Of a DNA stretch of 64,000 bases, positions 33,758 to 42,478 are shown piece after piece (within the stretch, counting starts at the first letter, position 1; the number at the start of each line of letters is the position of its first letter). The position numbers were made by a program, and so were the translations under genes. A model generated the notes under the pieces. It saw only the letters and a program-made list of their open reading frames with translations. It had not been told where the DNA came from and ran no database searches. This DNA comes from a virus, in IMG/VR virus record IMGVR_UViG_3300033142_000925, positions 1 to 64,000 of that record. One strand, given 5' to 3'.

Positions 33758-34837
33758 TTACACCAATGATACGGAGATCGTACCGGCACGCCCTACCTGA
33801 GTGGCCGCAATAGTCACATTGGCCGCAGGCACCGTAAGGTCCACATCCACAACACCGTACACACCCATGATCGCACCTACGATCTCGTTATAAATGATAT
33901 CAACACCTACTCCCAGCGTATTCACGTATCCGCTCACAGCGTCAACGATATCGTTCTCAAGCTGGTCAGTATCGACCCCTGATAATACTTCGACACTCAT
34001 AGTAATATCCTGAGTTACAATGCTCGGAGCCTGTACTACCACATTCACACCGGCTGACCTGTATCCGGGATTATCCTCAGTGCCATCCCCGTCAATGACT
34101 CCCTGAACTTCCAGCACCTTAGCCGCTGAAACTTCCACCGCCGACCCATCATCCACATATAGATCCACATTGACATTTCCTACAGGGGGAAACAACTCAA
34201 CAACAGATACACTGGTTATTCCCTCAACACTCAGAGCGCCCGCTGTCAATCCAGCAATATTGGACCGTCCGAGTCCTTCAATATAAGCTTGAAACCGGGT
34301 TTTATAGGCAATATCAGATTCCTGATCCACACCACCAGTCGCGGCCAGTGAGTTAGTCACCGTATCGACGCCTGCAATACTGTCTTCAAGAACCGTAAGA
34401 GTTCCACTACCGATATTATATGAACTACCCGCACTCTCGGCTTCACAGGATACAGCGTTCGAATTGACCTGTCCCGCAGCAATCGTGCCTATTTCAGTCG
34501 TCAGGAAGCGCAGCCCGGAAGCCGTCTTAACCCGCGTCCCTATTGGAATTGTAATCTCCCCGTTTGCTATTGCTCGGGAGAACACCACATCAACCGCCGC
34601 TTTCGTACCGTTCTTCCTCTCGAAGTCAAAAGCGGTCTCCTGTACGTTGTCAAGATATCGCCGGAATCCAAGATAGATTCCTACATATATCTCCTCCATA
34701 CTGAGTGCGGACCCTTCAACAAATGACCTGATCACCGATCCCGGCGACAGGTCAGTGATTGAGCTTGAGTTCGCAATGATATACGCAACCATATCAGAAA
34801 CAATATCATCAAACTGTTTTGTCGTAAATCCTGCCAT
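33758..34837 (-). CDS. baseplate J-like protein
   Basis: 359 residues, the normal size for gpJ/gp47-type wedge proteins. Typical features are the N-terminal helical part (LSMEEIYVGIYLGFRRYLDNVQETAFDFERKNGTKA), the domain with IPIGTRVKTASGLRFLTTE, and the conserved DQESDIAYKTRFQAYIEGLGRSN segment followed by GNVNVDLYV. It forms the baseplate wedge ring of contractile tails. A strong GGGAGAGGAGA site precedes the ATG, just behind a perfect 26-base palindrome. Confidence 0.9.
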   Translation of the reverse strand: MAGFTTKQFDDIVSDMVAYIIANSSSITDLSPGSVIRSFVEGSALSMEEIYVGIYLGFRRYLDNVQETAFDFERKNGTKAAVDVVFSRAIANGEITIPIGTRVKTASGLRFLTTEIGTIAAGQVNSNAVSCEAESAGSSYNIGSGTLTVLEDSIAGVDTVTNSLAATGGVDQESDIAYKTRFQAYIEGLGRSNIAGLTAGALSVEGITSVSVVELFPPVGNVNVDLYVDDGSAVEVSAAKVLEVQGVIDGDGTEDNPGYRSAGVNVVVQAPSIVTQDITMSVEVLSGVDTDQLENDIVDAVSGYVNTLGVGVDIIYNEIVGAIMGVYGVVDVDLTVPAANVTIAATQVGRAGTISVSLV

Positions 34838-34850
34838 TCTCCTCTCCCTT

Positions 34851-34876
34851 CAAATGGTGCACGCGTGCACCATTTG
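34851..34876 (-). other. perfect 26-base palindrome between baseplate genes
   Basis: Arms CAAATGGTGCACG and CGTGCACCATTTG are exact reverse complements with no spacer. As RNA it would fold into a hairpin just before the ribosome site of gene J. No T-run follows, so it is not a classical terminator. It may be an RNA processing or stability element, or a protein-binding site. Confidence 0.75.
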
Positions 34877-34878
34877 GA

Positions 34879-36615
34879 TTATGTAACCACCGTCACGGGG
34901 AGGCTTTCTTCAGCCCCTATAACGTTGATATTCATACTGATATTCAATACATCCGAATCAAGGCTTACTATCATATTCTCCACAGACTCGATTCTCGGGT
35001 CCTGTGTGAGTGAGTTCCTGATTGCCGTTTTCAGATACTTGATTGCGAGTTCCGTGCCCGCTATTCCCGCCTGCGCAGTGATACCGAAAGCACTCTGCTT
35101 GATCATACTTCCAGCCATGGTATTGAGTCGGAGGTCTATCGCCTGTTGAATATTCTCAATTCCGCTGATCAAGGCTACATCACTATTTTCTTGAATCACA
35201 ATATCCCCATTAGCATCAATCCTGATATCGGTACCATACGGATCTCGTGTGAAATCCTCAGTAAGAATAAATTGTTCCTTGTTGACACCATCCCCCGGAT
35301 CAACCTGTACGGGTAAGAAAATCTCTTCGCCCGGAGTAAGGTCTTCATTGGAAGTGATCCCAGCATTGACTGAGGCGATATACGGCCACAGATTCTCATC
35401 ACCCAGTTCATTCAATGCGATCCGTTGAAGAGTGTCATCTCCCTTCACCGTATATACTTTCAATCCTGAATATTCATACGATGCCAGTGAGACCGATCTT
35501 TCAACAGTATCTCCTGATACGTCCACGCCTGCATCTTCTTCAATTTCCACGGTGTTGGACTGCTGCCAGCCTACACTGATTTGAAATCCGTAAGTCTTCA
35601 GAGCTTGAATGATGGTCTCCCGAAATAACTCCTGAGCGTTCGCATACCGTTCGAATGTGATCTTCCCAGCCCGGTACGTATCAAACAACGTACCCGTAGC
35701 TATCATCCCGATATCGATCATATTCTTAGAAATGTCCAGCGGAGCGGTCAACACACGAGTGGTCTGATTCAGAAACCGGTTGTACCTCGTTCGGAGTTCC
35801 AAAGATTTGGCTTTCAAGAGAGCAACTGAATTGAGAATACCCTGAACATCTTGATACACGTTCAACAGCGTGTCCAGAAAACCGTCAGCGTCATCGAGGG
35901 CGCTGATCGGGTCCTTGGAGATATTAACCACGCGACCTTTCTTCACTCTCAGCTTGTCAAGTTTTTCATATACAAACAGACTGATCGTGAAAGGATACCT
36001 GAGTGGATTGTCCGCATTCCGGTCCAGTGTGAAATCGAGAAGCACACATTTGTAAGCTTGCTCATCCGCCAGATCGTAAACCCGAAGCTCTTTCTTATCC
36101 CAATCCTTTTTGTCTTTGTAGCGCATGATCTTATCACGGAACTCATAAAAAGCATTCCTGCCTGTGAACCCTACCCGATTACTCGAAGCCTTATCCGCAC
36201 CTGATACCGCAGCCGCCACATCGGTGAATGCGCTCACTACAGCATTGGAATAAGTTGGGAATACGTGCGTGGTCCCGGATATTGCTTTGAGGGTTATCTG
36301 AATATTGTCTGCCCCGTATTCATCCACAAAGGCATTCCCAAAGGTCTTCGTGATCGCGGTCCGCTGAGGTTCCTTAATGGTCAGACTGTTCGGAGGCATA
36401 AGAAGAGTAAACGACTCAACAACATTCCCACTATTTTTATCTACTATTTCAAACAACCAACTCTTGCTCAAAACAGAATCTAAACTACCTCGCGCAGCAT
36501 GGGTACCATATTTTGAGGTGTTGCCCAACCAAGACTGTCCAATCTTGAAGTTAGCTGCACCGGCTCCCGGCTGAGGTCCTGCATTTCCAAAAAGATTCGC
36601 TATTATATCACTCAT
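34879..36615 (-). CDS. baseplate protein with LysM and gp25-like domains
   Basis: About 578 residues from the ATG at 36615, overlapping the previous stop as ATGA. The N-terminal part (SWLFEIVDKNSGNVVESFTLLMPPNSLTI) resembles T4 gp53/Mu-N-like tail proteins. A LysM module (YTVKGDDTLQRIALNELGDENLWPYI, then TPGEEIFLP) lies near residue 385. The last 130 residues (DIRIDANGDIVIQENSDVALISGIENIQQAIDLRLNT, TQDPRIESVENM) are a gp25-like wedge domain. Usually these are separate proteins, so this is a fusion joining the inner baseplate. Confidence 0.82.
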   Translation of the reverse strand: MSDIIANLFGNAGPQPGAGAANFKIGQSWLGNTSKYGTHAARGSLDSVLSKSWLFEIVDKNSGNVVESFTLLMPPNSLTIKEPQRTAITKTFGNAFVDEYGADNIQITLKAISGTTHVFPTYSNAVVSAFTDVAAAVSGADKASSNRVGFTGRNAFYEFRDKIMRYKDKKDWDKKELRVYDLADEQAYKCVLLDFTLDRNADNPLRYPFTISLFVYEKLDKLRVKKGRVVNISKDPISALDDADGFLDTLLNVYQDVQGILNSVALLKAKSLELRTRYNRFLNQTTRVLTAPLDISKNMIDIGMIATGTLFDTYRAGKITFERYANAQELFRETIIQALKTYGFQISVGWQQSNTVEIEEDAGVDVSGDTVERSVSLASYEYSGLKVYTVKGDDTLQRIALNELGDENLWPYIASVNAGITSNEDLTPGEEIFLPVQVDPGDGVNKEQFILTEDFTRDPYGTDIRIDANGDIVIQENSDVALISGIENIQQAIDLRLNTMAGSMIKQSAFGITAQAGIAGTELAIKYLKTAIRNSLTQDPRIESVENMIVSLDSDVLNISMNINVIGAEESLPVTVVT

Positions 36616-36992
36616 TCTGCTCTCACCTTTGTCTGTCCTGCGTCCGTGATCTTGACCGTTGTGGATATGACACAAGCACCTCCACCGTCCAGAACACCCG
36701 GTACGTTTAATGTTCCCGTCTCGTCGTCAACCCGAAGGGGTTCAACTCCATCCACCCTGTTTTTCACAGCGGACGCCGGAACATTCGTCGGGAAGGGCGC
36801 AACTGAAGTACACAGCCCCGGCGTATCTCGCAATCCCGTAGGGATCGTAACAGACAGATTATCTTTATACACTCCGTTAGCTTCAGCTTTCACCTTCGTT
36901 GACGGGGTGCCCAGTACAGTTACAGACCCGGAAATACCGGCTCCCGTAATCCCTATTGTCATTCCCTGAACAGCAACTTCCTTCAGTGCCAT
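36612..36992 (-). CDS. small baseplate-associated protein
   Basis: 126 residues, beta-rich and glycine-rich (VQGMTIGITGAGISGSVTVLGTPSTKVKAEANGVYKDNLSVTI). The order of alternating valine strands and the DNLSVTIPTG loop recall the small beta proteins next to tail spikes, such as PAAR-like tips, though no metal-binding His/Cys set is visible. It lies between the spike protein and the LysM-gp25 protein with a GGAGGTGGACCAGTA site and overlaps at both ends. The role is inferred from position. Confidence 0.6.
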   Translation of the reverse strand: MALKEVAVQGMTIGITGAGISGSVTVLGTPSTKVKAEANGVYKDNLSVTIPTGLRDTPGLCTSVAPFPTNVPASAVKNRVDGVEPLRVDDETGTLNVPGVLDGGGACVISTTVKITDAGQTKVRAE

Positions 36993-37591
36993 TACTGGTC
37001 CACCTCCAAGTTCCCGTTTATCGTTACTGTTGAAGCACTCGATACAATCGTATTACCGTTTGAATCAGTAAGCTCAAAAGTCCCGGCTGCCACGTCCAAC
37101 TTGAAAAACGTACCGTCCGGGGTCTCTATAGTTATTGTACCATCTTCTTCGATCAGAACCGAAGTACCTGATTTCAAGATGATTTTATCTTCGAGAGGCT
37201 TGTCCGCTTCAAGCATCGTGGTCGCTGTGGTCTTGCTGCCGGAGTTCACCGGAGGCTTGCTAAACTCGTTAGCCAGATACGGAAAGATGGTACCAACTAT
37301 CACTTTGTGCCGGGTACCGTAAGAAGCGTACATAACTACTACGAAATCCTCGATAGCGGGCAAACTAACGGTACCATAAGGCGCTCCGGCAATCGTTCCA
37401 GCCTGAGACATTACCGGTATATTCTGAAGCACTTGACCATCATGCGTCTTCAAATCACAGGTCACCCGCTGGGAATACACCTCGATCACCTGAGCGATGA
37501 ATGCAGACCGCCCATGAGGGGCCATCGTGGTTCGGTTAGGGAATTGCACGGCACTCTGTTCTACCTGTACATCCCGCTTCTGCTTTCTCAT
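36992..37591 (-). CDS. baseplate spike protein (gpV/gp5-like)
   Basis: 199 residues. Residues 25-110 form an OB-fold (IAQVIEVYSQRVTCDLKTHDGQVLQNIPVMSQ, then PAIEDFVVVMYASYG) and the remainder is short beta repeats (IILKSGTSVLIEEDGTITIETPDGTFFKLD, STVTINGNLEVDQ) that build the triple-stranded spike stem. This is the membrane-piercing tip at the tube end. No lysozyme domain is inserted. It overlaps the hub gene by 4 bases. Confidence 0.82.
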   Translation of the reverse strand: MRKQKRDVQVEQSAVQFPNRTTMAPHGRSAFIAQVIEVYSQRVTCDLKTHDGQVLQNIPVMSQAGTIAGAPYGTVSLPAIEDFVVVMYASYGTRHKVIVGTIFPYLANEFSKPPVNSGSKTTATTMLEADKPLEDKIILKSGTSVLIEEDGTITIETPDGTFFKLDVAAGTFELTDSNGNTIVSSASTVTINGNLEVDQ

Positions 37592-38991
37592 GACATCGCG
37601 TTCCTTCTGAAGATTTTATCCTTCAGTTCGATAGGCTTAGTTCTATTAAAGCCACGGGTTACAGTAAGGTTGCTCTTCAGGGCCCCTTGATACTGCCACG
37701 TATGCGCAACGCCCTCCACATAGAAGAATCCCTCAATTCCGTACACTTCGATCTTGTCACCAATCTTCGGATCGTCGTCGGAGTTTGAGGGTACCATGTG
37801 AGTAATCGCGCCTGACAGGTAATTCTCATTATCCGTAAACCAATTCAACAGAGTTATGGCCGCTTCCTTGCTGACCGTCTCCGCCGCCCCTTGCGTGATC
37901 TCCCGATCTTCCCCCACAATTTCCTCTATGCGGGTGTAGAACAGTTCTGTGATCAACGGCTTGAACAGGTACTTCCCTACAAGCGGCTTATCAACCTCGG
38001 CCTGTCCCAGCAGGAGACGAGCAAGATCGGAAAGCTCGAAGGCCGGTTGCTTCACAGAGTAAAACGTATAAACCTCATCCATGCTCTTGGCCAGATCAAA
38101 CTGAAGTAGATGGTTCTGATCAATCCGCTTTGCCGGGAGACTGTCGAATGCGTTCCCTACAACTCCGTTGGTTTTGGTACCATTAAACGGTGTTTCTCTG
38201 AATACCAGACACGCTTTCTCCGGGAGTGTCACTTCCTTATTATCGATGGTCACTTTCCTCGGCCCGTTGTCGATCCAGAACTCATTGAACGGTTTCTGAA
38301 CCAACTGCTCAGCCAACTGCCAGAAGGTGAGGGTCTGCTCTGTACCGTTGAAAAGTTCAAACGTTCTCGGGATCGCCGGAGCGAGGCTGCTGGTCAGTCC
38401 TGACCCTACATCGAGATAAGCATCGAGATAGGTAATGAACTTGGTCGCATCGATAGCCGTCAAGTAGTCTATGAATGCTTCAATCAGGACCCTTACCATC
38501 TCAGCAAAAGACACCCCGTCAATCGAAGCGTCAAGGATGGCTTTACTCAGGGCCGCAGCCGCGTCAATCAGACCGTCAGATTCGAGGCCCAGTGCGGTGC
38601 CCAGTCCAAGGCCGACATTTGCGGTTACGAGTAAGCCGCCGAATTGCTGGCATGTGAGTGTCGCGGTTCTGGTAGGCTTTCCATCGGACGGGTTGATCGA
38701 TCCTGAATATGACACCCTTGTGATATACCCCAGAAACTTGAGCGTTCCGAACTCGTAGATTCGAATCACATCCATAAGGTTGAGAACATCCAGAATATGA
38801 GTATCCGCGCTCTGAGGAAGCACGGCTAACTGACAGGACCCTTGCGGATTCTTAATGGTTTTCTGAAACCGGTAATTCATAATGTCCGGCGTAACGTCGA
38901 GGGTATCTTTCTTGTTCCCGGCAGGCCACTCCCACCGGTCAATCTCTACCCTTATGGACATTCGTCGTATTGTATCAATAACAGCGGCCAT
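37588..38991 (-). CDS. baseplate hub protein (gpD/gp27-like)
   Basis: 467 residues. The N-terminus (RVEIDRWEWPAGNKKDTLDVTPDIMNYRFQKTIKNPQGSCQLAVLP) and the DVIRIYEFGTLKFLGYITRVSYSG stretch are like late-control D/hub proteins that form the tube-like ring under the tail tube. A helical insertion with Ala/Leu/Asp repeats (residues 130-200) is unusual. The C-terminal GDKIEVYGIEGFFYVEGVAHTW pattern is typical of hubs. It lies between tape measure and spike, as expected. Confidence 0.78.
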   Translation of the reverse strand: MAAVIDTIRRMSIRVEIDRWEWPAGNKKDTLDVTPDIMNYRFQKTIKNPQGSCQLAVLPQSADTHILDVLNLMDVIRIYEFGTLKFLGYITRVSYSGSINPSDGKPTRTATLTCQQFGGLLVTANVGLGLGTALGLESDGLIDAAAALSKAILDASIDGVSFAEMVRVLIEAFIDYLTAIDATKFITYLDAYLDVGSGLTSSLAPAIPRTFELFNGTEQTLTFWQLAEQLVQKPFNEFWIDNGPRKVTIDNKEVTLPEKACLVFRETPFNGTKTNGVVGNAFDSLPAKRIDQNHLLQFDLAKSMDEVYTFYSVKQPAFELSDLARLLLGQAEVDKPLVGKYLFKPLITELFYTRIEEIVGEDREITQGAAETVSKEAAITLLNWFTDNENYLSGAITHMVPSNSDDDPKIGDKIEVYGIEGFFYVEGVAHTWQYQGALKSNLTVTRGFNRTKPIELKDKIFRRNAMS

Positions 38992-41063
38992 TAGTTACCC
39001 ACCGTCGGAATGACCATTTCGCCATCCGTAAATACGATACCAGCTTCACTCAATGCGGTCACAAGTTCCCGGATCGCTGTTGAAAGTTCACCCTCAGTAG
39101 TTGTCTGCCGGTTATAGAACTGCATAAGGATCGGATCGATTACATCTGTAATTTCACCTTTCTCTCTGATCTTACCCCCGATATCAAACAATCCAAGCCC
39201 CTCAACCGCTTCCTTCTTAGCCTGTCCACGGACCGCAGAGAGAATATCATTAAACAAACTACTAAACCCTCCAACACCTCCGCCGAATGATTGAAAGTCA
39301 CCCTCTTTTAATGATCGCCACGCCCCCATCCATCCGGGAGTAGCATCTGATATTTCATTGATCTGCCCCTGAAGACCTTCATTCTCCCGAAGTGACCGTA
39401 TGGTCGACGCGTTGGTTGCAAAGTTAGGATTTTGAAGCCAAGGGTCAACCGCATTCATATCTTTAATAGTCAAATTGGCTTCATCAATCTCAGCAGTAAG
39501 ATTACTAACATCCTGCGCAGTTATCGTATTCACTTCTTCAATGGTCTGATTTATTTGACCTTGAGCCGCTTCCATAAGGTCCCGGCGCACTCCACCAAAC
39601 TGAACATTGGTCGCATTGGTGTTGATCGGGTTTCCTGTGATCCATGCCGCCACACCCCCGAGCATTGTAGTCAATTCAAGGGCTGCATCCTGAACACCCT
39701 TGAGAGCTTCAATCTGTCTGGCTGCTGTCACTTCCCGAGCCTGATCATAATCAACAAGATTTCCATCGTCATCGTAAATCTTTCCTCTGACTCCGGCGGT
39801 AGCAACCCCTTTACCCGCTGCCGTGGAATATTCTCTACCCGATGATTGGATGAACGCATCAACCATGCTCATGCTGGTCCCGGCTCCCATATACTTCTGG
39901 ACCCTCATTCTCATAAGGTCCTCATCCCCGCCCGTCGACCGCTGAAGGTACTGAAATACAGCTTCATTGGTTTCGGTAGGATTCTGTTCCATCCGCATCA
40001 TAGTATCGGTCACACTCTCACCCGATTTTCTCATAGCCTGAAATGCTATGATGTCTTCCGGTGTTTGAAGCTGTGCCGCGCTCTGGGCTCTATTTGTTGC
40101 CAACTGATTCAAGGCCACTGCGCCGGTTGGTGACAGTCCGCCAAATTGGGCATATCCCGCCAATACGTTGCCTCGTTGATTCACCTCATCCTGAGACAGC
40201 TTGATCCCGCTGGTCATCGCGCCTTCGATGGTTCTGTTCATTTCTGTGAGGAAGGTTCCGAGACTTCCCCGGCCAAACGTTCCCGCGCCCCCGGCCAAGG
40301 TCCCGTATTCCATATTGACCCCGGCCCGCTGTGTAGTACCGAGAAGCTGTCCAAGCAAGCCAGCGTCAACACCTGCCCCTGTCATTACATCAGCAAACAG
40401 GCCAAACTGCCCCGCTGTGCCCTTCGTAAACTGGGCACCCGAAGTGCTGGCCGATGTCATGAGCGCATTTACCATACCAATAGGCACACCCGTACGTCCG
40501 AGTTCAGTCATATAATTCTGAGTGTTTTCGTACGATGCTCCAAGTCGCTGGGAGATCCCCCCACCGAAGACGTTTTCCATACGTCCATATGAACTTTCTG
40601 CGAACTTCTGTACTCCCATGGCCCCTGCTCCGAGTGCCATGAGTGCGATTCCTATAGGACCGCCGACGAGACCGCCAGCCATGTTCGCGAGGCCACCGGC
40701 TGCGGCACCTCCACGACCTGCGCCTGCGGCCTCAGCAGTAGAGAAAGCGCCACCGACCGCACCGGGCCGGATGGCGTTATTGTATCCACTATTCGAGGAT
40801 TGTCTCTGTCTGGATTGTTCCTGATAATCCCGGTTCCGGGTTTCACGTGCGGCTACATCTGCATTCGACTGACCACCCGCCATGACTCCTGAGTTCGGAG
40901 ATACAGCCTTCGAGAAGGGGTCACCTCCACCAATAGCACCGGGTGACAACCCCTTTGCGGAGGCTGCCACCTGATCATAGGCTTCTTTGAGCTTTCGTAT
41001 TTCTCGTGCCGCTTGGTCTGCGCCTTGCGCCTCGACCTTAATCCGGCTGACTATATCCGGCAT
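38991..41063 (-). CDS. tail tape measure protein
   Basis: 690 residues. The start is a helical segment (IKVEAQGADQAAREIRKLKEAYDQVAASAKGL), then a low-complexity Gly/Ala-rich hydrophobic region (GAGRGGAAAGGLANMAGGLVGGPIGIALMALGAGAMG, residues 115-155), then long helical stretches. These are the features of tape measure proteins, which set tail length and travel down the tube during injection. Its length would correspond to a rather short tail. It lies behind the chaperone genes and before the hub, the standard order. Confidence 0.85.
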   Translation of the reverse strand: MPDIVSRIKVEAQGADQAAREIRKLKEAYDQVAASAKGLSPGAIGGGDPFSKAVSPNSGVMAGGQSNADVAARETRNRDYQEQSRQRQSSNSGYNNAIRPGAVGGAFSTAEAAGAGRGGAAAGGLANMAGGLVGGPIGIALMALGAGAMGVQKFAESSYGRMENVFGGGISQRLGASYENTQNYMTELGRTGVPIGMVNALMTSASTSGAQFTKGTAGQFGLFADVMTGAGVDAGLLGQLLGTTQRAGVNMEYGTLAGGAGTFGRGSLGTFLTEMNRTIEGAMTSGIKLSQDEVNQRGNVLAGYAQFGGLSPTGAVALNQLATNRAQSAAQLQTPEDIIAFQAMRKSGESVTDTMMRMEQNPTETNEAVFQYLQRSTGGDEDLMRMRVQKYMGAGTSMSMVDAFIQSSGREYSTAAGKGVATAGVRGKIYDDDGNLVDYDQAREVTAARQIEALKGVQDAALELTTMLGGVAAWITGNPINTNATNVQFGGVRRDLMEAAQGQINQTIEEVNTITAQDVSNLTAEIDEANLTIKDMNAVDPWLQNPNFATNASTIRSLRENEGLQGQINEISDATPGWMGAWRSLKEGDFQSFGGGVGGFSSLFNDILSAVRGQAKKEAVEGLGLFDIGGKIREKGEITDVIDPILMQFYNRQTTTEGELSTAIRELVTALSEAGIVFTDGEMVIPTVGN

Positions 41064-41292
41064 TTGCCAACTGCTCCTTCATCCGTTCAATCTGTTCCGG
41101 CGTATACCCCGCTCTCGCGAAGTTCTTCTCCGCCGTCTCGTCGATCACCGGATCACCCGCTTTCCTGTCATGGAAGCGCTTTATCTGTTCCGACGATGGC
41201 AGTTCAGTCCAGCCATAGAACATCAAAACCTTCTGGTTTTCAGTTAGCTTCTTGAACCTCTCATCCGTCGGCAGTATTCGAAAATGATGCAT
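41038..41292 (-). CDS. tail assembly chaperone, downstream frame
   Basis: 84 residues from the ATG. The segment HHFRILPTDERFKKLTENQK is typical of the second half of tail chaperones in contractile phages. No convincing ribosome site precedes the ATG. The same frame stays open upstream to 41400 and reads sensibly there (ADWKTLARDESLDLWIM leading into the ATG). This suggests it is made as an extension of the first chaperone by a +1 or -2 ribosomal frameshift in 41303-41400. Overlaps the tape measure gene by 26 bases. Confidence 0.75.
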   Translation of the reverse strand: MHHFRILPTDERFKKLTENQKVLMFYGWTELPSSEQIKRFHDRKAGDPVIDETAEKNFARAGYTPEQIERMKEQLANAGYSQPD

Positions 41293-41302
41293 GATCCATA
41301 GG

Positions 41303-41692
41303 TCAAGACTTTCGTCCCTTGCTAAGGTCTTCCAGTCCGCCCGATTTAAGTTTTGATTGAAACTCGCCGCGAAACCGCAAATAGGATGTGTACAGTTCCC
41401 CTATGCACGCCTCATCATAACACGTCCAAGCGGATTTAAACCACTCAGGCGACTCCTCACGGATGACGAGGTTATCCGCGTAGGCTGTAGCTTCGACAAG
41501 CGCGAGGTGATCCGCTGGGTAAGTATCCCGTGCAAATCCTCCGAGCTTCCTTGAGATGTCTGCTTCTATTCCTGCTTTTTCAAACGGGCTTGGGTACTTC
41601 ATTGTGAAGACCTCGCCGTTATACTCGACCGTGAACTTCAGATCATCTTCATGAATAATCTGTTGTCCGATTCTGATATCTTTCTTCGCCAT
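41303..41692 (-). CDS. tail assembly chaperone, first frame
   Basis: 129 residues from the ATG at 41692, which has AGAGGAG 5 bases upstream; a TTG six codons earlier is less likely. Helical protein (FEKAGIEADISRKLGGF, EWFKSAWTCYDEACIGELY). Position between tail tube and tape measure is that of gpG/gp-E type chaperones that coat the tape measure protein during tail assembly. The last 98 bases overlap an open second frame that continues as the downstream chaperone. Confidence 0.78.
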   Translation of the reverse strand: MAKKDIRIGQQIIHEDDLKFTVEYNGEVFTMKYPSPFEKAGIEADISRKLGGFARDTYPADHLALVEATAYADNLVIREESPEWFKSAWTCYDEACIGELYTSYLRFRGEFQSKLKSGGLEDLSKGRKS

Positions 41693-41717
41693 TGTGTCTC
41701 CTCTTCTCAAAAGGAAT

Positions 41718-41749
41718 ACCCAGTGGGGCTGGACGTAACCCCACCGAGT
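41718..41749 (-). terminator. strong hairpin after the tail tube gene
   Basis: An 11-base stem with two G-U pairs (arms ACTCGGTGGGG and CCCCACTGGGT) and a 10-base loop, followed by ATTCCTTTT. It lies 12 bases past the tail tube stop. Probably a partial terminator or 3' stabiliser that lets the tube be made in excess over the chaperones and tape measure. Confidence 0.6.
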
Positions 41750-41761
41750 TTAAAACGATGG

Positions 41762-42469
41762 TTAGATCGTTCGCTCTACACTCATCATCCGCAGATTCGC
41801 GGTTATGTAACTGTTGGGCGTGATCTGAACCCCATTACTCGCAATCATAACCTTTCGGAACTGATTTACGAGTTGACCGGTTGCGGTGTTCAGGAATTGC
41901 AGTGTATCGAACTCACCCGGTTTCCCGTCATTCGACTGCACCTGACTCCGTGTCGGTATAAACTCAGCCAAGGCGACCGCGCCGCCATCTGGCCATGGAC
42001 CCTCGCCCGGTCTCTCCGGGAGAAAGGTTGATAGTGTAACAGTACACGAGTATCCCTGCGAATCATAGTCAACAGGACCATGATAGTTCAGGACGTTGGC
42101 TGGATTAACCAATTTTGTTATCCTAAAGGCTTTTTATCCCTTAGTTCTACACCTTCATTTCAGTGTAGTTCAGCATATCTTTTCAACTCAATGAGTTGGT
42201 GCGGCCTCGTGGAAGGATTATATTCTGCCTTAGCAGGTTCACCTTCTATGCGTTGCCCCTGACCAGCCGTTTAAAGCATAGCCTTCGGTTCGGATTCCCA
42301 TCTCAGGGTTCCCGCTTCATTCCGCACTTTCTTACCCCTATATCGCTACAGGGGAGGCCGTCAATCCAGCCCAATCCTCGTCGTAGGAAGCCCCGGTCGC
42401 GAGACCTACAGGCTGTCCGTTAATAAGAACTTGTACCCATGCACCACCAGCAAGTATTTTCTGCGCCAT
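41762..42469 (-). CDS. tail tube protein, split by a group I intron
   Basis: Two exons: 42469-42368 (34 codons, MAQKILAGGAWVQVLINGQ... to ASYDEDWA) and 42109-41762 (115 codons plus stop, VNPANVLNYHGPVDYDSQG...). Spliced length is 149 residues, normal for contractile tail tubes, and the junction DWA-VNPAN is smooth and in phase 0. Unspliced, exon 1 runs into TAG after nine extra codons. The ATG at 42469 follows AGGAGG. The protein polymerises inside the sheath encoded just upstream. Joining is inferred from sequence and from the intron fold; not proven by RNA data. Confidence 0.88.
42110..42367 (-). ncRNA. group I intron (IA-like) in the tail tube gene
   Basis: 258 nt without an ORF. P1 pairs exon end GGGCU with GGCCU, giving the required U-G at the splice site. 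P10 pairs intron AUUGAC with exon 2 GUUAAU, six pairs. P3 is GUGCGG/CCGCAC (42327-42322, 42204-42199), P4 CGGG/UCCG, P5 CCC/GGG with AA and AAU joiners. P7 is UCAGGGGCA with UGCUGA (42262-42254, 42175-42170), P8 CAACUC/GAGUUG, J8/7 AAAAGAUA, P9 CUACAC/GUGUAG. Extra stems (GAAGG/CCUUC and an inner CUGC/GCAG) between P7 and P3 indicate subgroup IA. The last base is G, as expected. Confidence 0.9.
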
Positions 42470-42478
42470 GCGATCCTC

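Noticed and set aside
42110-42112. TTG at 42112 as the start of the tail tube gene
   Set aside because: It has no ribosome site, removes the conserved N-terminus and is the last intron triplet in the group I model.
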